Source: Hymenobacter psoromatis (lineage in GTDB: Bacteria > Bacteroidota > Bacteroidia > Cytophagales > Hymenobacteraceae). From it: a stretch of 64,000 nucleotides of DNA. Within the stretch, counting starts at the first letter, position 1. Each line of letters starts with the position of its first letter. The DNA is taken from positions 3,968,001 to 4,032,000 of the forward strand of contig NZ_JAIFAG010000001.1 in the NCBI RefSeq assembly GCF_020012125.1. Reading direction: 5' to 3'. Below the pieces are notes generated by a model. The model saw only the letters and a list, made by a program, of their open reading frames with translations. It ran no database searches and was not told the DNA's origin. This document shows, piece after piece, positions 51,833-60,854 of the stretch. The position numbers were made by a program, and so were the translations under genes.

Positions 51833-53098
51833 ATGCAACCTACGTCTACTCCCGGCTCGCCCCTGCTTGGCCTCCTGCGTTTCCTGCTGCTACTGCTACC
51901 CGCCGGCCTTATCTATGCGCTGGTGAGCTGGGGGCTGAATGCTACCAGCTCGACTTATTTGCAGCCCGATGCGCTATTTTACCAAAGCCAGGGGCAGACG
52001 GTGGTAGCCTCGGTGATGACGCGGTTTCAGGCGTATTCGACCGGCTCGAAGGGCACGTATGGCTCCGACCGGGTGTATGCGGCGGCGTTTGCGCTGGCTA
52101 CCGGGCAGCAACTCTGGCAAGTGCGCCTCGATGCGCCCGATGAACGCGGCCATGATATGGGTGGCGCGGCGCTGCTGGGGCAGTCGGCCCGATACCTGTT
52201 TTTTTACCGCAACCAGCTGTACGTTCTTGACAAGCAGACGGGTAAGGTAGTGGCCCAAAATGCCGATTTCCCGGCCATTGCCGCCCACTTGTCAAAGGCG
52301 ATAGTGATGGACTACACCGATGCCGGCCCTTATCGCTACAACGACACCTTGCAGGCCGTGCTGGCCACGGGCACCGATGGCCTATACTATGCCATCGACG
52401 GGCAAACGCTGCAAGCCCACGCCTACACCCCGGCCCCGGCGCAACGGCTGACTGGAGCGGGCATAGCTGGCCGCCGCGAGTTCAATAATGAGTACGACGA
52501 GCAAATTACCGAGGTCTCCGACGATGGCCGGCAGTGCCTGGCGCTGCTCGACGACCAGGATGCCGTGCTGCTAGCGCACCAGGGCTCCGGCGTGGCCGAG
52601 CGCTCGGGCGGCGAATCGAAGCGCCGCCACCTGTACCGGGCCTCGTCCGATAACCGGGGCAACGGCTGGGCGGCGCTCAGCCCCAGCGTATTTCTGTTTG
52701 GCGGCTTCCTCACCGACCCCGCGCGGCCCTTGCAGCAACCCGCCGATTCTATTTCCAAGCTCCGCGCCTACCAGTCGCTGCTCGACCGCTACGCCAGCCC
52801 CTACGCCCCGCTACGGCTGCCCGGCGGCGGCTTTCTCGTGATGCACCGGGCCACTATCGAAAGCCAGGCCCCCATTCAGCTCACCGCTATGTCGGGGGCG
52901 GGCCAGGTGCGGTGGCACGTTGAGACGGACTACGCCAATTTTGCGCTGCTCCACGCCGACCCGGCCGCTACCCGTCTCTACCTGCTGGGCAGCCGGCCCG
53001 GTCGCTTTTCGGACCGGCTGGAACAAGTCCTGAGCATCAACCTGCAAACCGGACAAACCAGCCAGTACAAGGTGAAAGAAGGGTTTTCGCTGTGGTAG
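51833..53098 (+). CDS. Membrane-anchored PQQ/beta-propeller-like protein (PA2928-like)
   Basis: ATG 51833 gives 421 residues. An N-terminal membrane anchor (LLRFLLLLLPAGLIYALVSW) precedes a periplasmic domain with propeller-like strands: VYAAAFALATGQQLWQVRLD, RYLFFYRNQLYVLDKQTGKV, GTDGLYYAIDGQTLQA and VLSINLQTGQTSQYKV. This overall pattern resembles PA2928-type proteins; the function is unknown. There are no enzymatic motifs. A terminator follows. Confidence 0.62.
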   Translation: MQPTSTPGSPLLGLLRFLLLLLPAGLIYALVSWGLNATSSTYLQPDALFYQSQGQTVVASVMTRFQAYSTGSKGTYGSDRVYAAAFALATGQQLWQVRLDAPDERGHDMGGAALLGQSARYLFFYRNQLYVLDKQTGKVVAQNADFPAIAAHLSKAIVMDYTDAGPYRYNDTLQAVLATGTDGLYYAIDGQTLQAHAYTPAPAQRLTGAGIAGRREFNNEYDEQITEVSDDGRQCLALLDDQDAVLLAHQGSGVAERSGGESKRRHLYRASSDNRGNGWAALSPSVFLFGGFLTDPARPLQQPADSISKLRAYQSLLDRYASPYAPLRLPGGGFLVMHRATIESQAPIQLTAMSGAGQVRWHVETDYANFALLHADPAATRLYLLGSRPGRFSDRLEQVLSINLQTGQTSQYKVKEGFSLW

Positions 53099-53114
53099 GG
53101 AACCGCATTGAACC

Positions 53115-53145
53115 CAAAAAAGACGGCCTTGCGGACCGTCTTTTT
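53115..53145 (+). terminator. Intrinsic terminator
   Basis: Stem AAAAAAGACGG/CCGTCTTTTT (53115-53125 with 53136-53145) lies 16 bp after a stop codon, with T- and A-runs usable in both directions, between two convergent genes. Confidence 0.88.
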
Positions 53146-53175
53146 AGGTGGAGAACGTGCGGTCGTCGCGCCGCC

Positions 53176-54153
53176 CTACTTTTTCTTCAAGCCCAGCTCA
53201 ATCAGCCGTTCGTTCAGAAATTCGCCGGCCGTGATGTCCACTTCTTTCTTCGGGTTGTCGGCCGTCACGAGGTGGGGTAGGGCGGCCAGGCTCATCTCGG
53301 AGCGCGGGTGCATGAAGAACGGAATGCTATACCGGGAGGTGTTCATTTTGGCGCGGGGCGGGTTCACTACGCGGTGAATGGTGCTGCGGAGCACGCCGTT
53401 GGTGAGGCGCTGGAGCATGTCGCCCACGTTCACCACAATCTGGTCGGGTAGGGCCGTGATAGCAATCCACTCACCGTCGCGCCGCTTCACTTGCAGGCCG
53501 TCGGCGCTGGCCCCCATCAGCAGGGTAATGAGGTTAATATCGCCGTGTTCGGCGGCGCGCACGGCATCGGCGGGCACCGCATCGGGGTCTTCGATGGGGA
53601 AATAATGGATGGGCCGCAGGATAGAATTGCCATTTTTCACCTTGTCGTCAAAGTAATTTTCGGGCAGCTCCAAATACAGCGCGATAGCGCGCAGCACATC
53701 CTGGCCGGCGGCTTCCAGGGTGCGGTAGGCGCGCATGGTACTTTCCTCGAAGCGGGGCACCTCGGCGGGCCAGATGTTGGCGGGGTAGTCGTGGCGCACC
53801 GGGTCGGTTTCGTCCAGCACTTCCTGGCCCACGTGGTAAAATTCCTTCAGGTCGCCGGTATTGCGGCCCTTGGCGTGCTCCTTCCCCTTACTGATGTAGC
53901 CGCGCTGGCCGGCCAGGGCGGGGTTTTCGTAGGTTTGCTTGGCGGCGTCGGGCAGTTGAAAAAACTGCTGCACGTCGGCATACAGCTCCTTGGTTTGCGT
54001 TTCGTTCAGGCCGTGGTTTTTGAGGGCAATGAAGCCGATGCTCTGGTAAGCAGCACCCAGTTCCTGCACGAACTTGGCTTTGCGAGTAGGGTCGCCCGAG
54101 CGGAAATCGGCCAGGTCGAGCGAGGGAATGTGGTCCGGCAGGTTATCAGCCAT
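53176..54153 (-). CDS. 2-oxoglutarate/Fe(II) dioxygenase, isopenicillin N synthase-like
   Basis: A 325-residue enzyme of the IPNS-like dioxygenase family. N-terminal DIOX_N region: IPSLDLADFRSGDPTRKAKF and GFIALKNHGLNETQ. The Fe(II) triad is in AAEHGDINLITLLMG (His and Asp) and STIHRVVNPP (His); Arg-x-Ser for 2-oxoglutarate is in SRYSIPFF. It should oxidise a small molecule with O2 and 2-oxoglutarate. The substrate is not predictable from the sequence. Confidence 0.9.
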   Translation of the reverse strand: MADNLPDHIPSLDLADFRSGDPTRKAKFVQELGAAYQSIGFIALKNHGLNETQTKELYADVQQFFQLPDAAKQTYENPALAGQRGYISKGKEHAKGRNTGDLKEFYHVGQEVLDETDPVRHDYPANIWPAEVPRFEESTMRAYRTLEAAGQDVLRAIALYLELPENYFDDKVKNGNSILRPIHYFPIEDPDAVPADAVRAAEHGDINLITLLMGASADGLQVKRRDGEWIAITALPDQIVVNVGDMLQRLTNGVLRSTIHRVVNPPRAKMNTSRYSIPFFMHPRSEMSLAALPHLVTADNPKKEVDITAGEFLNERLIELGLKKK

Positions 54154-54358
54154 ACGAAGTAGGGGTTGGTTACTTGCTGATTATGGAGGATTAACCACTG
54201 GTAGCGGGCCGGGCCGGCGGCTAGTGGCGCAAGGCCCCAGCGCCGGCCTGGCCAGCCAGCAGCAACCAGTAGTTACCTACCGCGAAGTTAGTACAAAACC
54301 CTAAGGTGGGCAGTTCGCGTAAAGCGCTGGATTACTCACCGCATTCTGTCTCTTTCAC

Positions 54359-55231
54359 ATGTCCCAATTCACCGCCCCGCTTACTGGCTCGCTCGCCCTG
54401 GCTGCCCTGGCCCTGCTGGCTGGTTGCAGCACCTCGCAGCAAGCCGAAAACACCACCGCCCCCGCCGACCGCAGCGCCGCGCTCGGGGCCCAGTCCAGCT
54501 CCACGGCCGCCGCCGGCCCGGTGCAGTCGAAGGGTGGCATCACGCTCACCCCCTACGGCGACTCGCCCAAGTTCCCGACCGCCCAATTGCAGCTCAACAG
54601 CCCCGTGGGTGGCTCCACAATACCCGGCCCAGTGCAGTTCTCATATAGCCTCAGCAATTTTCAGCTGACCAAAATGACTGGCAGCGAGCACGCCGAGCAA
54701 ATGGCCAACTCGATGAAGGGCCAGCACATCCACCTCATCGTGGACGACCAGCCCTACACGGCGCACTACGATACCAAGTTTGCCGAGCCCATCGCTGATG
54801 GCCAGCACGTTATCCTGTCGTTCCTGTCGCGCTCCTACCACGAAAGCCTTAAGCAACGCAGCGCCTACGACCTGCGCACCATCACGGTGGGCAAGCCCAT
54901 GGCTTCGGCTACCGACAGCGTGGCTATGAAGTTCGATACCAAGGCCCCTACCCTCTTTTACAGCCGCCCCAAGGACACATACTCGGGTAAGGATGCGAAG
55001 AAAATTATGCTGGACTTCTATCTTGTAAATACCACCCTGGCCCCCGACGGCAACAAGGTGCGCGCCACCATCAACGGCAACGAGTTTATGCTCGACAACT
55101 GGTTGCCCTACATGATGGAAGGCCTACCCGCCGGCCAAGCCACCATCAAGCTAGAGCTGGTGGATAGTAGCGGCAGCCTCATTCCCGGCCCGTTCAACAC
55201 GGTCACGCGCACGATTACGGTCGCGCCGTAA
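54359..55231 (+). CDS. Hypothetical lipoprotein
   Basis: A 290-residue lipoprotein: signal LALAALALLAGCS with lipobox LAGC, a Ser/Thr/Ala linker, then a beta-rich region (GPVQFSYSLSNFQLTKMTGS, KGQHIHLIVDDQPYTAHYDT) and an Ig-like end (TIKLELVDSSGSLIPGPFNT). I do not recognise a named domain, though the HLIVD segment recalls secreted phosphate or hydrolase-inhibitor type Ig-like proteins. An inverted repeat follows its stop. Confidence 0.65.
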   Translation: MSQFTAPLTGSLALAALALLAGCSTSQQAENTTAPADRSAALGAQSSSTAAAGPVQSKGGITLTPYGDSPKFPTAQLQLNSPVGGSTIPGPVQFSYSLSNFQLTKMTGSEHAEQMANSMKGQHIHLIVDDQPYTAHYDTKFAEPIADGQHVILSFLSRSYHESLKQRSAYDLRTITVGKPMASATDSVAMKFDTKAPTLFYSRPKDTYSGKDAKKIMLDFYLVNTTLAPDGNKVRATINGNEFMLDNWLPYMMEGLPAGQATIKLELVDSSGSLIPGPFNTVTRTITVAP

Positions 55232-55243
55232 GTAGGGGGTAGG

Positions 55244-55298
55244 CCAGCTACCAGAACGTCATGCTTCGACAAGCTCAGCATGACGTTCTGGTAGCTGG
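55244..55298. repeat. Inverted repeat reaching into the end of the kmo gene
   Basis: Arms 55244-55266 and 55277-55298 are nearly perfect reverse complements (core GAACGTCATGCTT) with a 10-nt loop. The right arm supplies the last codons (ATRTSC) and stop of the minus-strand kynurenine monooxygenase gene. Related copies lie at 62088-62122 and inside 40355-40494. Confidence 0.85.
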
Positions 55299-56684
55299 TC
55301 TGTTCAACTGCTGCTCAATCAACGCCTGCACCTCTGGCTTCTCAAAGTCCACCTCATTGGTGATGAGCGGCATTACCCGCGTCATGATGGCTTCCTGGCG
55401 CTGGCCGGCGGCCCAGGCGTCGGCGTAAGAGGTGTCGGGCGAGAACGTGACGCGGGAGTAAAGCGGCACCCACTGGCCGGGATACTGGGCGGCGATTTTG
55501 CTCTCGATGCGCTTTTGGAGCAGGAAGCGCGGGTCGGCCACGCGGTCGCGCATTTCCACGAAATTGTGTAGCGCGAGGTCGGCCATCGCGTCGGTGTTAG
55601 GCTTGCGCTGGTGCTCAAACTCATTCAGCACCCGGTCCCAGTTGGCTTCGCCGTGCTGTTCCAATAGCTGATTGAGCACGGTGCAGTCCTCGAAGCCCGC
55701 GTTCATGCCCTGGCCATAGAAGGGGAGGATGGCGTGCGCCGCGTCGCCGAGCAGCAGCACCGAGTCGTGGTAGGCCCACGGAAAGCAGCGAATGGTAACC
55801 AGCGAACCCGTGGGATGGTCAAAGAACTCATCCGTGAGCTGTGGCATCAGCGGCACCGCGTCGGGGAAAGTGACCTGAAAAAAGGCCGTTACGTCAGCGG
55901 GCGTTTGTAGCGCCGCGAACGACTTATCACCCTCGTAAGGAAAGAACAGGGTAGCGTTGAACGAGCCGTCGAGGTTAGGCAGCGCAATCATAAGAAAGTT
56001 GCCTCGCGGCCAGATGTGCAGTGCGTTTTTCTCAATCTGCCAGCTGCCCCCTACCCCCGCCGCCAGGGTCAACTCCTTATAGCCGTATTCCAGATATTGC
56101 TGCGAATAGTCGGTGCGGTCGAGGCGCTGCAAGGCCCCGCGCACCGCCGAAAACGCCCCATCGGCCCCGAATAGCCGCTCATAGGCCACTTCGTACTCGC
56201 GGTGGCTGGCTACGTCTTGCAAGTGCAGGCGGCGGCCGGGCATATCAAGCTGCGTCAGCTTCTGGCCGAAAGTTACCTGCACCCGCGGCTCCTGCGCTAT
56301 CAGGTTGAGCAGGGCCACGTTCAGGCTGCCGCGGTTGATGGAGTAGATAGCTTGGTTTTCCTGGCCGTAGGGCTGAAAAGTGAGCGCGCCGGCCCCGTCG
56401 TGCATCACGCGTCGATACATGGGGATGCCCACCTGCCGGATGTCGTCGGCCACGCCTACCCCCGCCAGTCCGCGCCACCCCCGGTCCGAAAGGGCCAGGT
56501 TGATGGAGCGGCCGCCCGCTAAGCCCTGCTGGCGCGGGTCGGGCAAGCGCTCGAACACCTGCACCGGGTGGCCGCGCCGCGCCAGGTACAGCGTCAGCAG
56601 CGAGCCTACTAGGCCCGCGCCCATCACCACCAGCGGCTCGTTTTGGTTCGCAGGCTCCAGCGGCCCTGAATCAGTAATTATCAT
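55275..56684 (-). CDS. kmo: Kynurenine 3-monooxygenase
   Basis: A 469-residue FAD monooxygenase that hydroxylates L-kynurenine (tryptophan degradation and de novo NAD synthesis route). FAD loop VVMGAGLVGSLLTLYLARRG, family signatures GGRSINLALSDRGWRGL and GIPMYRRVMHDGAG, and the second FAD motif SVLLLGDAAHAILPFYGQG with MNAGFEDC are all Kmo-specific. QYLEYGYKELTL also fits. No other kyn genes lie in the window. Its last few residues come from an inverted repeat. Confidence 0.93.
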   Translation of the reverse strand: MIITDSGPLEPANQNEPLVVMGAGLVGSLLTLYLARRGHPVQVFERLPDPRQQGLAGGRSINLALSDRGWRGLAGVGVADDIRQVGIPMYRRVMHDGAGALTFQPYGQENQAIYSINRGSLNVALLNLIAQEPRVQVTFGQKLTQLDMPGRRLHLQDVASHREYEVAYERLFGADGAFSAVRGALQRLDRTDYSQQYLEYGYKELTLAAGVGGSWQIEKNALHIWPRGNFLMIALPNLDGSFNATLFFPYEGDKSFAALQTPADVTAFFQVTFPDAVPLMPQLTDEFFDHPTGSLVTIRCFPWAYHDSVLLLGDAAHAILPFYGQGMNAGFEDCTVLNQLLEQHGEANWDRVLNEFEHQRKPNTDAMADLALHNFVEMRDRVADPRFLLQKRIESKIAAQYPGQWVPLYSRVTFSPDTSYADAWAAGQRQEAIMTRVMPLITNEVDFEKPEVQALIEQQLNRPATRTSC

Positions 56685-56754
56685 TGCGTTCGGTTGCTAG
56701 CTATTGACCTTTTTTTGATACATCCTGAAGAGCAGTCCCTACCCCCCCCATAAC

Positions 56755-57237
56755 TCAAAACCACCCGGCCGCCAATTGCGCCAGCGCTTCCAGCCCTACC
56801 CGGTCGGCTTCGTCGAAGTCGTTAAGTTGGTCGCTGTCCACGTCGAGTACGGCCACTACCCGGCCATTTTTCAGCACGGGCACCACGATTTCTGACTTGG
56901 AATCCGAGCTGCACGCAATGTGGCCAGGAAAGGCTTCCACGTCGGGTACCAGTAGGGTGCGAGCCTCGGCCCAGCTCGTGCCGCACACCCCGCGCCCGCG
57001 CCGGATACGGGTGCAGGCAATCGGCCCCTGAAACGGCCCCAGCACCAGTTCCTCACCTTTTACCACGTAAAAACCAACCCAGAAAAAGCCGAACGCCTGC
57101 CGTAGCGCGGCCGCCGCATTGGCAAGGTTGGCTGTGCGGTCGAGCTCACCGGCCGTGAGGGCGACGAGCTGCGGATGCAGTTCGGCGTAGTGCGCGGCGC
57201 GGGGTAGGCCGGGCGTCAGGAAAAGCGTTTCAGACAT
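56755..57237 (-). CDS. msrC: Free methionine-(R)-sulfoxide reductase (GAF domain, fRMsr)
   Basis: ATG 57237 gives 160 residues, the normal size of this single-GAF enzyme that reduces free Met-(R)-sulfoxide with thioredoxin. FGFFWVGFYVVKGEELVLGP, then IACTRIRRGRGVCGTSWAEA (two Cys) and HIACSSDSKSEIVVPVLKNG (third Cys) carry the catalytic cysteines in the family positions. VLDVDSDQLNDFDEAD is the substrate-site segment. A perfect TAnnTTTG box lies 25 bp upstream. Confidence 0.9.
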   Translation of the reverse strand: MSETLFLTPGLPRAAHYAELHPQLVALTAGELDRTANLANAAAALRQAFGFFWVGFYVVKGEELVLGPFQGPIACTRIRRGRGVCGTSWAEARTLLVPDVEAFPGHIACSSDSKSEIVVPVLKNGRVVAVLDVDSDQLNDFDEADRVGLEALAQLAAGWF

Positions 57238-57261
57238 CGGTACGTAAACAGGTGAGCCCGG

Positions 57262-57269
57262 CAAAAGTA
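57262..57269 (-). promoter_or_regulatory. -7 box TACTTTTG upstream of msrC
   Basis: A perfect TAnnTTTG on the minus strand 25 bp before the ATG at 57237. A TTG at 57295-57297 is 25 bp away, too far for the usual -33 spacing, so the promoter is only partly supported. Confidence 0.4.
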
Positions 57270-57300
57270 CCGGTCGGCCGCCGCCCGCGGGCCCCAAGGG

Positions 57301-58416
57301 CTAGGCCGGGCTCATCTGCACCGTAGTAGTGGAAGTGCTGGCAAAGCTGCCGCCCTGGTGCTCGGTGGCTTGCACGAGGCAATAGTTGATGGCCTCCTTC
57401 ACGTTTAGATACTCGTCGTAATTGGTCGTATCCACAAAATACTGCACCGTTACCTGCTTGCCGCCGGGCGCGATACTGTCAAATTTCATCTGCACGTCCT
57501 TGGTTACCAGCGGTTGAGCCGCTATCGCCGTCACCGACTCCTGAATAATAGCCTGAAGCTGGTCGCTGGTCGTTTTATGGTCGAAGACTAACGTAAACCC
57601 TACCCGCCGGGCGGTGCGCAGGCTCAGGTTGTCCAAGGGCTTATCAATCATGCTCTTATTAGGCACGGTGAGGTAGCTTTTTTCGGCCGTGCGCAGGCGG
57701 GTGCTGCGAAAACCGATTTTTTCCACCGTGCCGCTCACGCTGCCTGCCGTCACGAGGTCGCCTACCCCAAAAGGCTCATCCAAAAAGATGGTGAACGAGG
57801 CCAGCAGGTTTTCCAGGCTCTCCTTGGCCGCGAAGGCTACGGCCAGCCCGCCAATGCCTAGGCCGCCCACTAGGGCCGTCACATTCACCCCGAATACCTG
57901 TCCCAACGCCACCAGCAGCCCAATCACCACAATAAAGACCTTGAGCAAATCCTTGGCGAAGGGTAGGAACTGACTGTCGAGCCGCCGCGTGCCGGAGATG
58001 GCCGTCAGCTCGGCGCGGCGTTGCACTACCAGCAGCGAAAAATCCACGAGACGCAGAATAACCCAGATAACCGTAGCGATAATACCTAGGTGAAATAAGC
58101 CCAGTAGCAACACCTTGGGCCAGGGCGCAGCTCCCTGCACGGCCAGTGGCGGCGCGGGGTAGCGCAACACGCTGAACGCCAGATAAGCAGTTACCAAAAA
58201 AAATACCGTGCTCACCGGCTGAATCAGCAGGTCATGCATTTCGTTTTCCGACACGCCAGCCGTATAGCGCTTGGTGAGCCGAAACAGCAGCTTATTGAGC
58301 AGCCGCGACAACACCCGGTTCAGCAACGCCCCGAGTAGCAGGATAAGCGCCGCAATAACGTATTCGAGCAGCTCATTGCCGAACAGTTGCCGGTGCAAAA
58401 AGAGAGGCATTTCCAT
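57301..58416 (-). CDS. MscS-family mechanosensitive channel
   Basis: ATG 58416 gives 371 residues (the frame also extends to a TTG at 58434). Four to five membrane helices come first (LLEYVIAALILLLGALLNRV, STVFFLVTAYLAFSVLRY, VLLLGLFHLGIIATVIWVIL), then the pore helix VTALVGGLGIGGLAVAFAAK and the MscS beta domain (DEPFGVGDLVTAGSVSGTVE, GFRSTRLRTAEKSYLTVPNK), and a C-terminal cytosolic domain. It opens under membrane tension to release solutes. It lies 63 bp downstream of msrC on the same strand, head to tail. Confidence 0.92.
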   Translation of the reverse strand: MEMPLFLHRQLFGNELLEYVIAALILLLGALLNRVLSRLLNKLLFRLTKRYTAGVSENEMHDLLIQPVSTVFFLVTAYLAFSVLRYPAPPLAVQGAAPWPKVLLLGLFHLGIIATVIWVILRLVDFSLLVVQRRAELTAISGTRRLDSQFLPFAKDLLKVFIVVIGLLVALGQVFGVNVTALVGGLGIGGLAVAFAAKESLENLLASFTIFLDEPFGVGDLVTAGSVSGTVEKIGFRSTRLRTAEKSYLTVPNKSMIDKPLDNLSLRTARRVGFTLVFDHKTTSDQLQAIIQESVTAIAAQPLVTKDVQMKFDSIAPGGKQVTVQYFVDTTNYDEYLNVKEAINYCLVQATEHQGGSFASTSTTTVQMSPA

Positions 58417-58832
58417 ATGTACTAACCAAGGCAAAGGCTCCCGGCTTTTCCTACGCTTTACGCGAAGGGCCGGCCGGCCGTTGACTGTTACGCTTTCGGG
58501 AATTCAGGCTAAGCTGGTTCCGGCCTTCAGCCAGCCGAACTCGCTATTTCACAGGCCATTCATCCTAAAATTTACTTGCTTTCGAGAGGCGATAATAAAA
58601 TTATGGCTTTAATAATTTCTGTATAAAACAGAAAAAGTGCCAAAACAAATCAGAAAGCCAGAATTTGCACTTACCCAAGCTTGATTAGTAATAGACAGTG
58701 CGGATATTTTATGCGTGGGAGAACGTGTACAATGTTATTCTTAGCTTACTTTGCAATGCCAAGTCTTTAGCGATACTGGCTTGGCTTCATTCTTCTATTT
58801 CTCCCTTCTACCATTTTTCAATCTAAGTTACC
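58417..58832. other. Gene-free stretch upstream of the ArsR-type gene
   Basis: 416 bp, AT-richer than the surroundings from about 58560 on. It holds a small hairpin (TTTCTGTATAAAACAGAAA at 58616-58634) and a near-consensus -7 box (TTACTTTG, about 58747). No gene is supported. It should carry the promoters of the divergent MscS and ArsR-type genes. Confidence 0.5.
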
Positions 58833-59156
58833 ATGAAGCCATTGCATTCCCGCGTTGACGCGGACCAATTGGAGCGTGCAGCAGCCATGCTCAAAGTGCT
58901 TTCGCACCCCAAGCGCCTCGCTATCGTTGACCTGCTCGGCAAAGGCAAGGGCAACAAGGAGCACCAGATGTCGGTGACGGAAATCTACCAGGCACTCGAT
59001 ATTCCGCAAGCCATTGCGTCGCAGCACCTCATTACCCTGAAGGACCGCGGGGTGCTCAAGTCGAGCAAAATCGGCACCAAGATTTACTATTCATTAGCTG
59101 TACCACAGCTGATGAAAATCATTGATACTCTGGAAGATTACTCTAGCCGCATCTAA
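58833..59156 (+). CDS. ArsR/SmtB-family transcription regulator
   Basis: A 107-residue winged-helix repressor: ERAAAMLKVLSHPKRLAIVD (helices 1-2), then the recognition region VTEIYQALDIPQAIASQHLI and the wing LKSSKIGTKIYYSLA. It has no Cys, so the metal sites of ArsR/CadC/SmtB are missing; it probably responds to another signal such as redox or a small molecule, or is ligand-free. No obvious target gene lies nearby except the divergent mscS and hemA. A strong terminator follows. Confidence 0.92.
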   Translation: MKPLHSRVDADQLERAAAMLKVLSHPKRLAIVDLLGKGKGNKEHQMSVTEIYQALDIPQAIASQHLITLKDRGVLKSSKIGTKIYYSLAVPQLMKIIDTLEDYSSRI

Positions 59157-59303
59157 AGCGGACGCGGTGCCAACATTGCTGTTAGCCTATAAAACCAGAT
59201 AAAGTTCTCCGGAAACGTTTGTTTTTAGCACTTTATTAAGAATAGGTCTGCGTGCCTGGCGTTATTCCCAGTATGTTTAAAGGCTACCCGCCTCCATACA
59301 GTG

Positions 59304-59350
59304 AACCCTCGCTCAATTATCGATTCACGATAATTGAGCGAGGGTTTTTT
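59304..59350 (+). terminator. Strong intrinsic terminator
   Basis: A perfect 19-bp stem (59304-59322 with 59328-59346) with a 5-nt loop and a T-run ends the ArsR-type transcript and faces the convergent hemA gene. It is symmetrical enough to act in both directions. Confidence 0.92.
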
Positions 59351-59396
59351 GGATAAACGCGAAAGAAGCTACACTGGCCAGCGCACCCTTACTGAG

Positions 59397-60680
59397 CTAG
59401 GCGGCAGCTACCGTCTGGTGCTCTAGGTCGAAAATAGTGGTGAGCAGCGGCAGCAGCTGCTCGGCCTCCTCGCGGCGGCAGGCTGCCTTCAGGTGCAACA
59501 CGTGCTGCTTTAGCACCTTCTGCATAAAGGCGCGGGTAGCTTCGTCCAGCAGTTTCACTTCGGCGGGGGTAGCCTTTTTCTGAAAACGGTCCAGCTCCTG
59601 CTGGCGCAACTGCTCCAGGTTGGCCTTCATGCGCTGAATAAGCGGCGAAACGAGCATTTCGCGGCTCCAATCAGCGAAATCCGCTACGCTCTCATCAATG
59701 ATGACGCGCACCTGCGGCACGGCGGCCAAGCGTTGTTCCAGCGCGGCCGAGGCTTTGCTCTGGATAGCATCGACGTTGTAGACCAACACGCCGGGCACCT
59801 GCTCCACGTCGGCGGCCACGGAGCGCGGTACGGCCAAGTCGATGAAAAACTTATAACTCAGCACGTCGAGGTGCGCTACCAGGTCGTGGGTAAAAAAGGG
59901 CGTTTCGCGATTAACGGAAGAAATAATCACATCGGCCGTGCGCAACGCTTCTGCTAAGTCTTCAAAATCGACAACGCGCAACTGACCGGGGGCAAATTCG
60001 GCAGCCAGCTGCGCGGCGCGGGCGCGGGTGCGGTTACAGAGCGTGACGTTGGCAAACGACTTGCTGCCGGCCAAATGGCGGCACACGTCGCTACCAATCT
60101 CGCCCAGGCCCACTACCAGCACGCGCGGGCTAGCCACGTCGGCCGTTAGCTCCTCTACCAGCTCCAGGGCTGCGTAGCTCACCGAAGCAGCCCCGTCGCG
60201 GAAGCTGGTTTCCTGCTGCACGCGCTTGTTGGCGAAGAAGATAGTATGCAATAGGCGGTGCAAAAACGGGCCCGCCGCATCGGCATCGGCCGTCCACTGG
60301 TACGCCTGTTTTACTTGATTAATAATCTGCATATCGCCCACCACTTGGGCGTCGAGGCCCAAGGCTACCTCAAACAAGTGGCGGGTAGCGGCCTCCGGCT
60401 CGGCGTAGTGGTCAAAGTAGGGCGCGAAGCTCAGCGCATCGGGACGGTTTTTCAATTCGCCCAGCGCCCGAATGATAGCCGCCGAGTAATCGTCCTCGTG
60501 GGCGTAGTAGATTTCGGTGCGATTGCAGGTGCTTAGCACCAATAAGTCGCTCAGGTGCAACTCCGTACGCAACTGCTGCAAAAATCGGCGGCAGGCCACC
60601 TCATCCAGTGCGAGTAGCTCGCGAATAGCGAGCGGTGCCTGGCGGAAGGATAAGCTAACAGCCTTAAAGGGATGGGACAT
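59397..60680 (-). CDS. hemA: Glutamyl-tRNA reductase
   Basis: ATG 60680 (MSHPFKAVSLSFRQAP) gives 427 residues; the frame extends further but those codons are not protein-like. The enzyme reduces glutamyl-tRNA to glutamate-1-semialdehyde, the first step of C5 tetrapyrrole synthesis. Catalytic Cys52 lies in LLVLSTCNRTEIYY, followed by the NADPH loop LVVGLGEIGSDVCRHLAGS and the C-terminal dimerisation helix region. It is typical of Bacteroidota and the gene faces the ArsR-type gene convergently. The start overlaps nothing upstream. Confidence 0.94.
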   Translation of the reverse strand: MSHPFKAVSLSFRQAPLAIRELLALDEVACRRFLQQLRTELHLSDLLVLSTCNRTEIYYAHEDDYSAAIIRALGELKNRPDALSFAPYFDHYAEPEAATRHLFEVALGLDAQVVGDMQIINQVKQAYQWTADADAAGPFLHRLLHTIFFANKRVQQETSFRDGAASVSYAALELVEELTADVASPRVLVVGLGEIGSDVCRHLAGSKSFANVTLCNRTRARAAQLAAEFAPGQLRVVDFEDLAEALRTADVIISSVNRETPFFTHDLVAHLDVLSYKFFIDLAVPRSVAADVEQVPGVLVYNVDAIQSKASAALEQRLAAVPQVRVIIDESVADFADWSREMLVSPLIQRMKANLEQLRQQELDRFQKKATPAEVKLLDEATRAFMQKVLKQHVLHLKAACRREEAEQLLPLLTTIFDLEHQTVAAA

Positions 60681-60854
60681 AACACGGACCGGCTCGGAGT
60701 CGGCCAGTAAAATTACTTCACAAATACTGGTCCCTAAAAAACAGTCGGCGGGCTGATTGGGTTCGGCCGGGCCCAAGGATATATGAGAGCGGGTACTTAC
60801 TCGTTGAACGCAAGCTCCAGCTCTCCGAATGCCGGGCCCGACCTTTGTCCCGCT

